Source: Bin5 sp022827195
GTDB taxonomy: Bacteria > Chloroflexota > Anaerolineae > Caldilineales > Caldilineaceae
Direction: 5' to 3'
DNA length: 64,000 bases
Assembly (NCBI GenBank): GCA_965208275.1
Contig: OZ242331.1
Location: forward strand, 5,177,351 to 5,241,350
Position numbers and translations under genes: made by a program. The notes beneath the pieces were generated by a model. That model did not search any database. It worked only from the letters and a program-made list of their open reading frames with translations, and was not told the origin of the DNA. This document shows, piece by piece, positions 54,171 through 62,053 of the stretch. Numbering within the stretch: the first letter of the stretch is position 1; the number at the start of each line of letters is the position of its first letter.

Positions 54171-55106
54171 CTAGTATCTCCAGCGAGTTCTGGTCATTCT
54201 GAGCTGGATAATCGTCACAATTGATATGATGGCGAACAGGACCAGCGCCATGGCCGCCGCGTAGCCTACGTTGCCCAGTGTGAGCATCTGGTGCCGAATA
54301 TACATTACCGCAACCAGCAGACTGTCGCCCGGGCCGCCGTAGTAGCCAAAGGCGTAGGCCAGGGTAAACATCTGGAAGGCGCCGATAACCGTGACGACGA
54401 GGACAAAAGTGACGGTGGGGCGCAGGAGAGGCCAGGTTATATGGACAAAGCGCTGCCAGATGTTGGCGCCGTCGATCTTGGCCGAGTCATATAGGTGCAA
54501 GGGTATGCCCTGCAGCCCTGCCAGGAACAACACCATCTGATAGCCCATCGACTCCCAGACCGCGATCATCACCAGGCTGGCCATCGCAGTCTTCGCCTGC
54601 ACAAGCCACGGCTGCGAAGGCAGCCCGACCGCGTTGAGGACGACGTTGGCCAGACCATAGCTGGGATGCAGCATATACTTCCAGATCAGCGCGACCACGA
54701 TGCCGGCGGTCATCACCGGGGCGAAGTAGATGGCGCGGTAGAGCGCGCGCCCGTGGCGGATCGAATTCAAGGCCATCGCCCCAATCAGCGACACGACAAA
54801 CACGCCCGGTACATACATCACGGTGTATTCGACCGTGTTCGCCAGGGCGAGCCTGAAGTCTGTGTCTGACGCCAGCTTTACGTAATGCTGCAGACCGATG
54901 AAGGGCCGGACAGGATTGTTCAGCTTCCAGTCGCTCACGCTCATGACGACCGCGAGCGCGATAGGATAGAGGGCGAAAACCAGGTAATAGAGGAGAATCG
55001 GCGCCAGAAATGTCCACGCGACCACATAGCGGCGCTGGCGCAAACTGAGCCGGGATAGTGGGCCCGGTCCTCGCTGCTGCAGCATCGAACGAAGGCGTGC
55101 AGCCAT
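54171..55106 (-). CDS. CUT1 sugar ABC transporter permease (MalF-like)
   Basis: This 311-aa membrane protein has YVVAWTFLAPILLYYLVFAL as first helix, then SVSDWKLNNPVRPFIGLQHY. The EAA loop is LYDSAKIDGANIWQRFVHIT followed by WPLLRPTVTF. AAGGAG precedes the ATG. It is the second gene of the CUT1 set beginning with the binding protein at 56554; as with the other CUT1 sets in the window, no ATPase is encoded beside it. Confidence 0.91.
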   Translation of the reverse strand: MAARLRSMLQQRGPGPLSRLSLRQRRYVVAWTFLAPILLYYLVFALYPIALAVVMSVSDWKLNNPVRPFIGLQHYVKLASDTDFRLALANTVEYTVMYVPGVFVVSLIGAMALNSIRHGRALYRAIYFAPVMTAGIVVALIWKYMLHPSYGLANVVLNAVGLPSQPWLVQAKTAMASLVMIAVWESMGYQMVLFLAGLQGIPLHLYDSAKIDGANIWQRFVHITWPLLRPTVTFVLVVTVIGAFQMFTLAYAFGYYGGPGDSLLVAVMYIRHQMLTLGNVGYAAAMALVLFAIISIVTIIQLRMTRTRWRY

Positions 55107-55145
55107 GTCTACTCCTTGTGCGCGTTCAGATACGCGCGGAAAACT

Positions 55146-55177
55146 GAATCAGCGATGCCCGAAGGCACCGCTGATTC
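55146..55177 (-). promoter_or_regulatory. Hairpin after solute-binding protein gene
   Basis: GAATCAGCG and its exact complement CGCTGATTC form a 9-bp outer stem, extended inside by GCC/GGC, in the 98-bp gap between the binding-protein stop (55205) and the permease start (55106). There is no U-run. It is the fifth example of such a structure at this position in the window. Confidence 0.65.
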
Positions 55178-55204
55178 GATCGTTCAACGCCTCTGTGTTC
55201 CGGC

Positions 55205-56554
55205 TCAGGAGCCCAACAGACCTTTAAGCATGTCAGGCCCGCGGTTTGCCATGGCTTCCTCGGCAGTCAAGCCGTCATGCAGCATGTCGGTGTAGACATT
55301 TTCGTGCTCGTGCATGTAGGTGGGCTGATCGATGCCGTCCCAGCGCAGGTAGCCGCAGCACATCACGTCCGATACCTCTTGCGCCATGTCCGACGCTCTG
55401 GGGCCGGTAAATCCATCGGTCCCCAGCGCCTGCACTGCCCTGTTCCCCGAAGCGAAGCCCGTGGCCAGCTGGTATCGCGCGCACATTTCCTCTGTCGCGA
55501 CGAACCTCCAAACTTTCCAGGCGGCGTCAAGGTTTTCCTGCGGGGCGGCGCTGGTTACGGCCAACCCCCAGCCCGCACTAATCGGGTGCTGAAGTTCCCC
55601 TTCCGGTATACACGCCTTCAGACTGATCGTCTTGGTTTCGTGACCAAACTGCTCCTCGACTCCGGTGCTGAACGCGCTATTGGTCACGCAAAATGCGCCT
55701 CGACCTTCCGTGTAGGCGGAAATACAAAGATCGGGGCTGATGCCTTTGGTGAAGTCCCAGTGAAAGATATCGTACTCCGTCTCATAGTCCAGCACCAGGT
55801 CCCACGCGTGCCACCCCAGCTCGTTGTCGAAGGTCAACTCGGTGTCTTCGGGGCCGGGCCGCCTGCCGCCAATGCTCGAGAACAGCATCCCGTACAGGTA
55901 GCTGGCATGGAAGAATCCAAATCCGTCCATCACCAGGTTGTCGCCGTCGTACTTGACGACTCGCTGCGCCGCATCCACGAACTCTTCGAAGTTGTTGGGC
56001 AACTCGTTGACGCCGGCGTCCTTCAGGTTTGTCACGTCGCAAACCAGTCCAAATCCCCCTCCATCCCATGGGATATTGTAGTAGCGGCCATCAAACTTCA
56101 CGCCCTGAAGCCACGTTTCGTGGAAGTCCTTCTCGATCTCCTCAGGCGAGTACAAGTCTAACGGGGCAGGCAGGATCATATTGTTCTTTACCTGCTCTGT
56201 CAGGAGTGGATTGATGGTGAATATCAGGTCAGGCCCCACCCCTGCTTCTGCTGAAATGCGAACCTTGTCCTGCCACTCGCTCCAGGGGATGTGCGGCTGA
56301 GCGATCTCGACCAAAGGCGTGATGCCGGCGTCGGCCATATACCCCGCGATTGCCTCGAAGTGATCGTCCCAGATACCGTTGGTGCCCCGCCACAAGCTCA
56401 GTTGCACGGGCGCCTCCATCGGCATCTCCTCGCCTCCATCGGCGGCGGGTGCAACGGGTGCGGCGCAGGCCTGCAAGAACGCTGTGCCGGCCACCGCTCC
56501 CGAGAGCGTCGCCGTCCTCACCAGAAATTCTCTGCGACTCAATCTGGCTGCCAT
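55205..56554 (-). CDS. Sugar ABC transporter substrate-binding protein, family 1 (Tat lipoprotein)
   Basis: This 449-aa extracellular binding protein starts MAARLSRREFLVRTATLSGA, a twin-arginine signal, with lipidation Cys in FLQACAAPVA. The mature region has VQLSLWRGTNGIWDDHFEAI, LIFTINPLLTEQVKNNMILP, and ISAGWGLAVTSAAPQENLDA, typical of family 1. AAGGAGG lies five bases before ATG 56554, so a longer frame to 56614 was rejected. It heads the leftmost-reading operon of the divergent region; a promoter candidate lies at 56787-56815. Confidence 0.9.
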   Translation of the reverse strand: MAARLSRREFLVRTATLSGAVAGTAFLQACAAPVAPAADGGEEMPMEAPVQLSLWRGTNGIWDDHFEAIAGYMADAGITPLVEIAQPHIPWSEWQDKVRISAEAGVGPDLIFTINPLLTEQVKNNMILPAPLDLYSPEEIEKDFHETWLQGVKFDGRYYNIPWDGGGFGLVCDVTNLKDAGVNELPNNFEEFVDAAQRVVKYDGDNLVMDGFGFFHASYLYGMLFSSIGGRRPGPEDTELTFDNELGWHAWDLVLDYETEYDIFHWDFTKGISPDLCISAYTEGRGAFCVTNSAFSTGVEEQFGHETKTISLKACIPEGELQHPISAGWGLAVTSAAPQENLDAAWKVWRFVATEEMCARYQLATGFASGNRAVQALGTDGFTGPRASDMAQEVSDVMCCGYLRWDGIDQPTYMHEHENVYTDMLHDGLTAEEAMANRGPDMLKGLLGS

Positions 56555-56786
56555 CGTTTCCTCCTTGTGGAATGGAATCCTGTTATGGAAGAACCAAGTT
56601 CGCTGGCTAGACAAGGACAGGTCCTGTGTCAGAGACCCGTCTGCCGTATCTGCGTTGCGTCATTCCTGCCCCTAGACCGGTCAATGTCGAAACAAAGGGG
56701 GCCAGCCTTCAGTTGGATGCAGAAGCGAGAGCCAAGAGTCTTGAAAAAAAGGAAATGGAATGGAGAATGTGGACAAGTCTTGCTGC

Positions 56787-56815
56787 AAAATAGCATATTG
56801 TACATCGAGTGTCAA
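56787..56815 (-). promoter_or_regulatory. Probable sigma70-type promoter
   Basis: Minus-strand TTGACA (56810-56815) is followed after exactly 17 bp by TATTTT (56787-56792), in an AT-rich patch about 230 bp upstream of the binding-protein start at 56554. The -35 is perfect and the -10 matches four of six consensus bases. Confidence 0.5.
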
Positions 56816-56966
56816 CCAGCTCTTTCTCAGGGCTGTCTCCCAAAATGGAGGTACAAATTCCTATTCCTCAGGGTACAACGGAGTCATAGCCTGCCCCTGC
56901 AGTTCCTGGCCACTGACCACTGGCCACTATCCACTGCATTGTCGAAATCCGGTCCCGCCGTCCCCT

Positions 56967-57480
56967 GCAAGAGTTTCCGAAACGTGCTATACTGCAAGGT
57001 CGAGCCCGCCCACATCCAGGCTGGACCCGAACGAGCCGCATCACACACCTGCCCGCCCACCATGCCCAGGCCGCCAACCATTTCGACCTCCGCTGAACTG
57101 AACGTCCGCAACCTGCCCCCAGCAACCATCGCTCCAGGCACAGCCGCTACCAACCCGAAATGCCCACACCTGCCGTCCGCCGCGCCGCCGATGTACTGTG
57201 GAACGAATTCCCCCATGCAGCCCTTGCCATCTTTGCCGGCACCCGGCTCTGTATCCTGTCACGAAGAGCATGCAGCTGTCACAGTCTTGCGCACTTTCTG
57301 CACCAAAACGACATCTTTTGCGCATTTTCAGTCCAAAACCGACAGGGAACTGACCGCAACCGCATCCTGCTACGAGAGTCCATGCCGCTATCCCGTCACG
57401 AGAAGAGAGAAAAAATTTTCAAAGTTAGGCCCATCCGGCCAAAACAAGCATTTCGATACCCTATCGATACCCTGCCGATA
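56967..57480 (+). other. Undescribed intergenic element, copy 2
   Basis: The landmarks match copy 1 (28130-28490) in order and relative strand. A 29-bp block (56967-56995) carries an extended -10 TGC-TATACT reading rightwards. It is followed by GTCAC-GAGA-x-AAAAAATT (57395-57417) and a run of GATACCCT/CGATACCC units (57449-57480). Spacing between the first two landmarks is about 155 bp longer than in copy 1. No protein is supported. It may be a transcribed RNA or a decayed mobile element. Confidence 0.5.
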
Positions 57481-58000
57481 CCCGATTTCCGTAAAATTAG
57501 CAGTCAGATCGCGACACATCTGGTCGCGCCTGGGCCACTTTTGGACAGAACCGGCCCCTTCCTTGCACACCTGCGCGCCGCTACCCACAAGGAGACGGAC
57601 GCCACCACTGACTCCGACCCTCTATTCGACACGCGCAGACGCAGTGACCCGCAACGATGTCGTCAACTCTCCAATAGGCCGGGTGCCTCCATCCCTGCCG
57701 TCGTCAAATCCGCGGCCAGAACCCGTGTTCAGCAACGGATGAAACAGGAGGGCATCTGGCGGTCTTGTGATGGCGCCCATGCGGTACTCGCCCGCCGCGC
57801 CCGACGACCCAGCCAACGCCCGCGCGAAAACCCTTTCTGACATCCCTGTCCCCTAATTTGGGATGCACCCATTCTCAGGGCTGTCTCGCTGAATTCTGGG
57901 GCGGATCTTAGGCTGACAATGGGGGGTTGCATTGGTCTGCGCGGCCCGCATCCGCCGCCTTCCCCAGCCTCATCGTTGCCCCTTCTTCTTTCCGTCACAC

Positions 58001-58060
58001 TCTTGTAAACACTCGCAAACGCTCGCAAACACTCGCAAACATTCGTAAACACTCGTACAA
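58001..58060. repeat. 10-bp tandem repeat, six units
   Basis: Six consecutive 10-base units with consensus ACTCGCAAAC lie in exact register, varying mainly by C/T and A/G changes. A 10-bp period places each unit on the same face of the DNA helix, as in iterons or arrays of regulator sites. It lies about 110 bp upstream of the plus-strand promoter at 58167. Confidence 0.85.
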
Positions 58061-58166
58061 CTCTCTACGAGCGCACTGACGCTGACCTCTCGACGGTAAG
58101 CCCGTCGCCAAACCGGTCCGGGCCGAAACTCCCCTGTTTTTCGGCTGCACCCGCTCCGAAAGGAGG

Positions 58167-58194
58167 TTGACAAGCCAGACCGGTTCAATATATG
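58167..58194 (+). promoter_or_regulatory. Probable sigma70-type promoter
   Basis: Plus-strand TTGACA (58167-58172) and TATATG (58189-58194) are 16 bp apart, about 165 bp upstream of the first plus-strand gene (58359). A second TTGACA follows at 58196 without a good -10. Confidence 0.6.
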
Positions 58195-58358
58195 CTTGAC
58201 AACGATCTGCAACGGGACAGTCGCTGACCTTGACCCGCACAACGCGGTCAAAGACCTTTCTCGATCGACTCTCCAGCTCCAGCCGCCGCGCCGTTCCGCA
58301 ACTTCGCCGGCGCCGGCAGGGCTGGCTACCTCCCGCAGGACGCGCAAAGGAACGCATC

Positions 58359-59069
58359 ATGGCCGTTCATCTTGAGTGGGTGGGTATGGCTTGCTTTCGC
58401 CTGTGGCAGGACGGAGGCCCCGTCATCGCCATGGATCCCTATACGCCCTCAGCCATCGGGCTCGTCGACGATGGCAGGCGCATCAGCGCCGACACCGTGA
58501 TCGTCAGCTCGCTCACCGATGTGGCGCACGCCAATGTCGGGCTGATCGAGGGTGAACCGCAGGTGATCAACGCCCTCGACGTGGCCCGCGGCGAGAAGAG
58601 TGCGCAGATCTACGGCGCCCCCTTGCGGGCGGTCGAAGCAGCGGAGGTCGCCGACCATCCCGACGGCGCCGACGACAACGCCTTGTACGCCTTCAATGCC
58701 GGCGGGCTCTGGTTCCTGCACATGGGTGACCTGGGATATGGGCTGAACCAAGACGATCTCGCGCCTTTCGCCGGCCGCTGCGACGTGCTGCTGGCCCTCA
58801 CCGGCGAAGGGCTGACCCTGAAGCTGGATGAACTCGACCCCATGATCGAGATCCTCAACCCGACGTGGATCGTGCCCATGCACTACAATCTGGCGCCCGT
58901 CAGCGGCCAGAAGCGGCGCATGACAAAGGTCGATGTCTTCATCGAACGCCGTCCCTCCGACCCCGTCGTCTTTGCGCGTCAACCGGTCGTGACCTTCCCT
59001 CTCCCCGCGTCCGAACTTGGCCGGCCGGCCATTGTTATCCTTGAACCGTCTGGCTATCAGCCGGCATGA
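58359..59069 (+). CDS. Metallo-beta-lactamase-fold protein with degenerate metal site
   Basis: This 236-aa protein looks like the small UlaG/YycJ-like MBL hydrolases: LEWVGMACFRLWQDGGPVIA at the N-terminus, then LWFLHMGDLGYGL (His and Asp ligands) and IVPMHYNLAPVSG (last His). The N-terminal metal motif, normally H-x-H-x-D-H, is here SSLTDVAHANVGLIEG, so only one His remains and zinc binding may be weakened or lost. ATG 58359 has AAAGGA upstream; a longer frame to 58230 is rejected. A closer-to-canonical paralogue lies at 62054-62776, so the two MBL genes bracket the operon. Lactonase or esterase activity is inference. Confidence 0.75.
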   Translation: MAVHLEWVGMACFRLWQDGGPVIAMDPYTPSAIGLVDDGRRISADTVIVSSLTDVAHANVGLIEGEPQVINALDVARGEKSAQIYGAPLRAVEAAEVADHPDGADDNALYAFNAGGLWFLHMGDLGYGLNQDDLAPFAGRCDVLLALTGEGLTLKLDELDPMIEILNPTWIVPMHYNLAPVSGQKRRMTKVDVFIERRPSDPVVFARQPVVTFPLPASELGRPAIVILEPSGYQPA

Positions 59070-59133
59070 AAAGGGCCCCGAACAGGCAGCTGACGATGCT
59101 GTACATGACCAGGCCCTTGATCAGGAGAACGCC

Positions 59134-60006
59134 ATGAAACTCAAAACACTCGTCGAGTCCGGCGACCCTGAACTTCTGGCTACCGGCTTCCAGTTTACCG
59201 AAGGTCCGGTCTGGCATCCTGACGGCTATCTGCTCTTCTCGGATATTCCCGCCGACCGCATCTACAGGTGGAGGCCGGAGGGGGTGGTCGACGTGTGGCG
59301 CCAACCGAGCGGGAATTCCAATGGTCTGACGCTCGACCGCGACAACCGTCTGGTCGCTTGCGAGCACGGCAATCGCCGCGTCTCTCGCGGCGGGCCGGGC
59401 GCCGCCGCCGCCAGCCTGGCCGACCGATATGAAGGCAAGTTGCTGAACAGCCCCAATGATCTCGTCGTCAAGTCGGACGGGACCGTCTACTTCACCGACC
59501 CGCCCTACGGTATCGAGCCTAGCGAATCGTCGCCCTACAGCAAGGTACAGGAGCAGCCCTGCAACGGCCTCTACCGCATTCTGACCGACGGCACCGTGGA
59601 GCTGCTGGTCGACGACTTTGACCGTCCCAACGGATTGGCCTTTTCCCCCGGGGAGTCGATGCTCTACGTCGACGATTCACCCCGCCGGCACGTCCGTGTC
59701 TTTGATGTGCGCGCAGACGGATCGCTGGCCAACTCCCGTATTTTCGCAGATATGGACCATCCGCAACCCGGCTCACCCGACGGCATGAAAATCAATGTCG
59801 AAGGAACTCTATTCGTAACCGGCGCCACGGGAATCTGGGTATTCGAGCCAGACGGCGCTTGCCTGGGTGTCATCGTTACGCCCGAACGCCCGGCCAACTG
59901 TGCGTGGGGCGACGACGACCGCCAGAGCCTCTACATCACGGCGCGCACGTCGCTCTTCCGAGTGCGGACGAAGGTGCCGGGCCTGCCGACGGTCCAGACG
60001 TCCTGA
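59134..60006 (+). CDS. SMP-30/gluconolactonase family protein
   Basis: This 290-aa six-bladed propeller enzyme would hydrolyse a sugar lactone to its acid. Key motifs are FQFTEGPVWHPDGYLLFSDI with the metal-binding Glu, LLNSPNDLVVKSDGTVYFTD with the Asn/Asp ligands, DDFDRPNGLAFSPGESMLYV, and DHPQPGSPDGMKINVEGTLF with the catalytic Asp region. AGGAG lies six bases before ATG 59134 (MKLKTLVESG). Length is normal. It is followed after 63 bp by an HpaI-type aldolase, consistent with a sugar-lactone to keto-deoxy-acid route. Confidence 0.92.
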   Translation: MKLKTLVESGDPELLATGFQFTEGPVWHPDGYLLFSDIPADRIYRWRPEGVVDVWRQPSGNSNGLTLDRDNRLVACEHGNRRVSRGGPGAAAASLADRYEGKLLNSPNDLVVKSDGTVYFTDPPYGIEPSESSPYSKVQEQPCNGLYRILTDGTVELLVDDFDRPNGLAFSPGESMLYVDDSPRRHVRVFDVRADGSLANSRIFADMDHPQPGSPDGMKINVEGTLFVTGATGIWVFEPDGACLGVIVTPERPANCAWGDDDRQSLYITARTSLFRVRTKVPGLPTVQTS

Positions 60007-60069
60007 TGCGACCATTGAACTCATTCGGCTGCAAAGTGTCTCGAGAGTCTAAGCGCGGGGAGAGCACCT

Positions 60070-60870
60070 ATGGATGACAATGCACCAACGCTGAAAAACC
60101 GGCTTGGTGAGCTGCTGGAGAAACATGACGCGCTGTTCGGGGTGATCTGCCGCGACGCGACGCTCACCGACGTCGAGTTGATGGCCCAGGCCGGCTTTCA
60201 CATTGTCTGGTTCGACATGGAACACGGCCCCCAGTCTATGGCCGAGACTTTGCGGCTTGGCCGGACAGCTACACATTTGGGCATGGTACCGCTCGTGCGC
60301 ATGCCCGAACTTTCGCGTACACAGGTGCAGCGCCTGCTCGACGGCGGCATACAGGTGTTGGCCCTGCCGGACGTCAGGACCGCGGAAGAGGCTGCCTGCT
60401 TTGTCCTGATGGGCAAGTATCCACCTGTGGGACGCCGCGGCGTATCCAGTTCCAGCGCGGGCACGGCCTACACGATGGGCGCGGACCCAAAACAGACGCT
60501 GCGAGAAGTCAACGATGCCACCCATCTGATGCTGATGATTGAAAGCGACGAAGCCTACGAGTCGCTGGACGAGATTCTGGCCGTTGACGGCATCGACATG
60601 GTTACGGTGGGTCCGATGGACTGGTCGGTCAGCCTGGGTCTCTTTGGTGATGAGGCCAGGACGCGCCAGACGCCGAAATTCGAGCGGGTCTTTACGGCTG
60701 CGGTCGAGTCCGGCAAGATTGCTTCGGCTGGAGCTTTCAGCTTCGACCAGGCCGCGCATTACTATTCCTTGGGTGTACGTGTCTTCTTCGTGGGCGTCGA
60801 CATTGTAATCAAACGCCAGTCTCTGATCGGAACGCTCAATCAATTTCAGAATGCTTTGGGCGCCGGCTGA
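60070..60870 (+). CDS. HpcH/HpaI family aldolase
   Basis: This 266-aa class-II pyruvate aldolase would cleave 2-keto-3-deoxy acids into pyruvate and an aldehyde. Family signatures are FGVICRDATLTDVELMAQAG, FHIVWFDMEHGPQSM, GGIQVLALPDVRTAEEA (metal region), LMIESDEAYESL (metal Glu) and GIDMVTVGPMDWSVSLGLFG (metal Asp). GGGGAG precedes the ATG. It is in the plus-strand operon between the SMP-30 lactonase and a TIM-barrel isomerase. The sugar acid used is unknown. Confidence 0.93.
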   Translation: MDDNAPTLKNRLGELLEKHDALFGVICRDATLTDVELMAQAGFHIVWFDMEHGPQSMAETLRLGRTATHLGMVPLVRMPELSRTQVQRLLDGGIQVLALPDVRTAEEAACFVLMGKYPPVGRRGVSSSSAGTAYTMGADPKQTLREVNDATHLMLMIESDEAYESLDEILAVDGIDMVTVGPMDWSVSLGLFGDEARTRQTPKFERVFTAAVESGKIASAGAFSFDQAAHYYSLGVRVFFVGVDIVIKRQSLIGTLNQFQNALGAG

Positions 60871-61036
60871 ACCGCCAACGCCCGCGCAAGGAGCTTGTTG
60901 ACCGGGACGTTTCCAGTTGGAGGAACCGGCGAGTAACTGTGCCGAAGGAGCTGATCTCGACGGCACTTTCGGTCGCAGAGCAGTTGCCGGTGCGCTGCAC
61001 ATACAGTGGACCACTTTCAATCGAAAGGGGAGACAG

Positions 61037-62038
61037 ATGAAACTCGGCGTGATTTCCCAGAACCTGGAGCAGTTCGAGTTTGAAGACGGTCTGCGATACG
61101 CGCGCGATATGGGATTTCAGGCGGTCGAGGTTGGCGCATGCGGCCTTTGGGGACGGGGATACTGCGACGTTGAGAAGCTCCTCGCCGACAAAGGCGAAAT
61201 CGAACGCTGGAAGGATACCTTCGCCCGCTATGACCTCGAAATCAGCGCCCTCGGCGGGCACGGCGCGCCGCTGATGCCCAACAAGGCGGTCGCCGAAACC
61301 TACTCGCGCGAGTTTCGCCGCACCTGTGAGTTCATGGAGTTGGCCGGTATCCGTCGGATAACGTTGCTGGCGGGGCTGCCCGAAGGCGCTGAGGGGGATA
61401 CCGCGCCCAACTGGGTGACTTTCTCCGAGTGGCCCTTTTTGCGCGATACCCTCGACTGGCAGTGGGAAAAGCGCCTGCTGCCATACTGGCGCGAGCACGG
61501 GAAGATCGCCGCCGACCACGGTGTGACGATCTGCTTCGAGATGCACGGCGGCGACATGATCCACAACCCCGTGACGATGAAGCGGCTCCACGACGAGATC
61601 GGGCCGGCCGCGGCCTGCAACTTCGACATCTCCCATCTGTGGTACCAGGGCATCGACCCGATCGAGGCGCTGTTCTATCTGGGTCCGCTGGTGCAGCACG
61701 TCCACGCCAAGGACATCCTGATCTCACGGCACAACGCGCGGCTGCGCGGCATGATGGACAGCACCTCGACCGAGGAGTTTTCCGAACGCTCGTGGACCTA
61801 CACGCTGGCCGGCTGGGGTCATGACGAAGCCGCCTGGCGCGAGTTTGTTTCAACGCTGCGCCTGCTCGGCTACGATCACGTTATTTCGCTCGAAATGGAG
61901 AGCGAATACTTTGAAGTCGAGGAGGGGCTGGAGAAGTCCGTGGCCTTCCTCAAGCCGCTGGTGATCGAAAGACCGTCCGGCGCAAAGTGGTGGGAAATCG
62001 CGGGCATGGAACGGGCCGGCGGTCTGACGCAAGAGTAA
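61037..62038 (+). CDS. Sugar phosphate isomerase/epimerase-type TIM barrel
   Basis: This 333-aa xylose-isomerase-like barrel starts MKLGVISQNLEQFEFEDGLR at ATG 61037, with GGGGAG four bases upstream; a longer frame to 60917 is rejected. Acidic metal ligands are likely in FQAVEVGACGLWGRGYCDVE, TICFEMHGGDMIHNPV, ACNFDISHLWYQGIDP, VQHVHAKDILISRHNARLRG and VISLEMESEY. It is most like IolE/inosose-type or uncharacterised sugar epimerases. The 166-bp gap upstream holds nothing clear. It is followed after 15 bp by the MBL-fold gene. Confidence 0.9.
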   Translation: MKLGVISQNLEQFEFEDGLRYARDMGFQAVEVGACGLWGRGYCDVEKLLADKGEIERWKDTFARYDLEISALGGHGAPLMPNKAVAETYSREFRRTCEFMELAGIRRITLLAGLPEGAEGDTAPNWVTFSEWPFLRDTLDWQWEKRLLPYWREHGKIAADHGVTICFEMHGGDMIHNPVTMKRLHDEIGPAAACNFDISHLWYQGIDPIEALFYLGPLVQHVHAKDILISRHNARLRGMMDSTSTEEFSERSWTYTLAGWGHDEAAWREFVSTLRLLGYDHVISLEMESEYFEVEEGLEKSVAFLKPLVIERPSGAKWWEIAGMERAGGLTQE

Positions 62039-62053
62039 AGAGGAGAGGGAAAA

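Larger units (their letters stand above)
56555..58358. other. 1.8-kb divergent intergenic region
   Basis: Transcription diverges here: minus-strand genes lie to the left and plus-strand genes to the right. Long plus-strand reading frames exist (to 57742 and to 57840) but have no ribosome-binding site, no recognisable motif and biased shuffled-looking composition, so I regard them as chance. The region holds a minus-strand promoter candidate (56787-56815), the second copy of an intergenic element (56967-57480), a 10-bp tandem repeat (58001-58060) and a plus-strand promoter (58167-58194). Confidence 0.6.

Noticed and set aside
56291..57840. Long plus-strand reading frames in the divergent spacer
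   Set aside because: They overlap the end of a real minus-strand gene or lie in the shared intergenic element, have no ribosome-binding site, and show no motif or reasonable composition.
58001..58060. CRISPR-like array
   Set aside because: Units are 10 bp and contiguous, with no spacers and no cas genes nearby.
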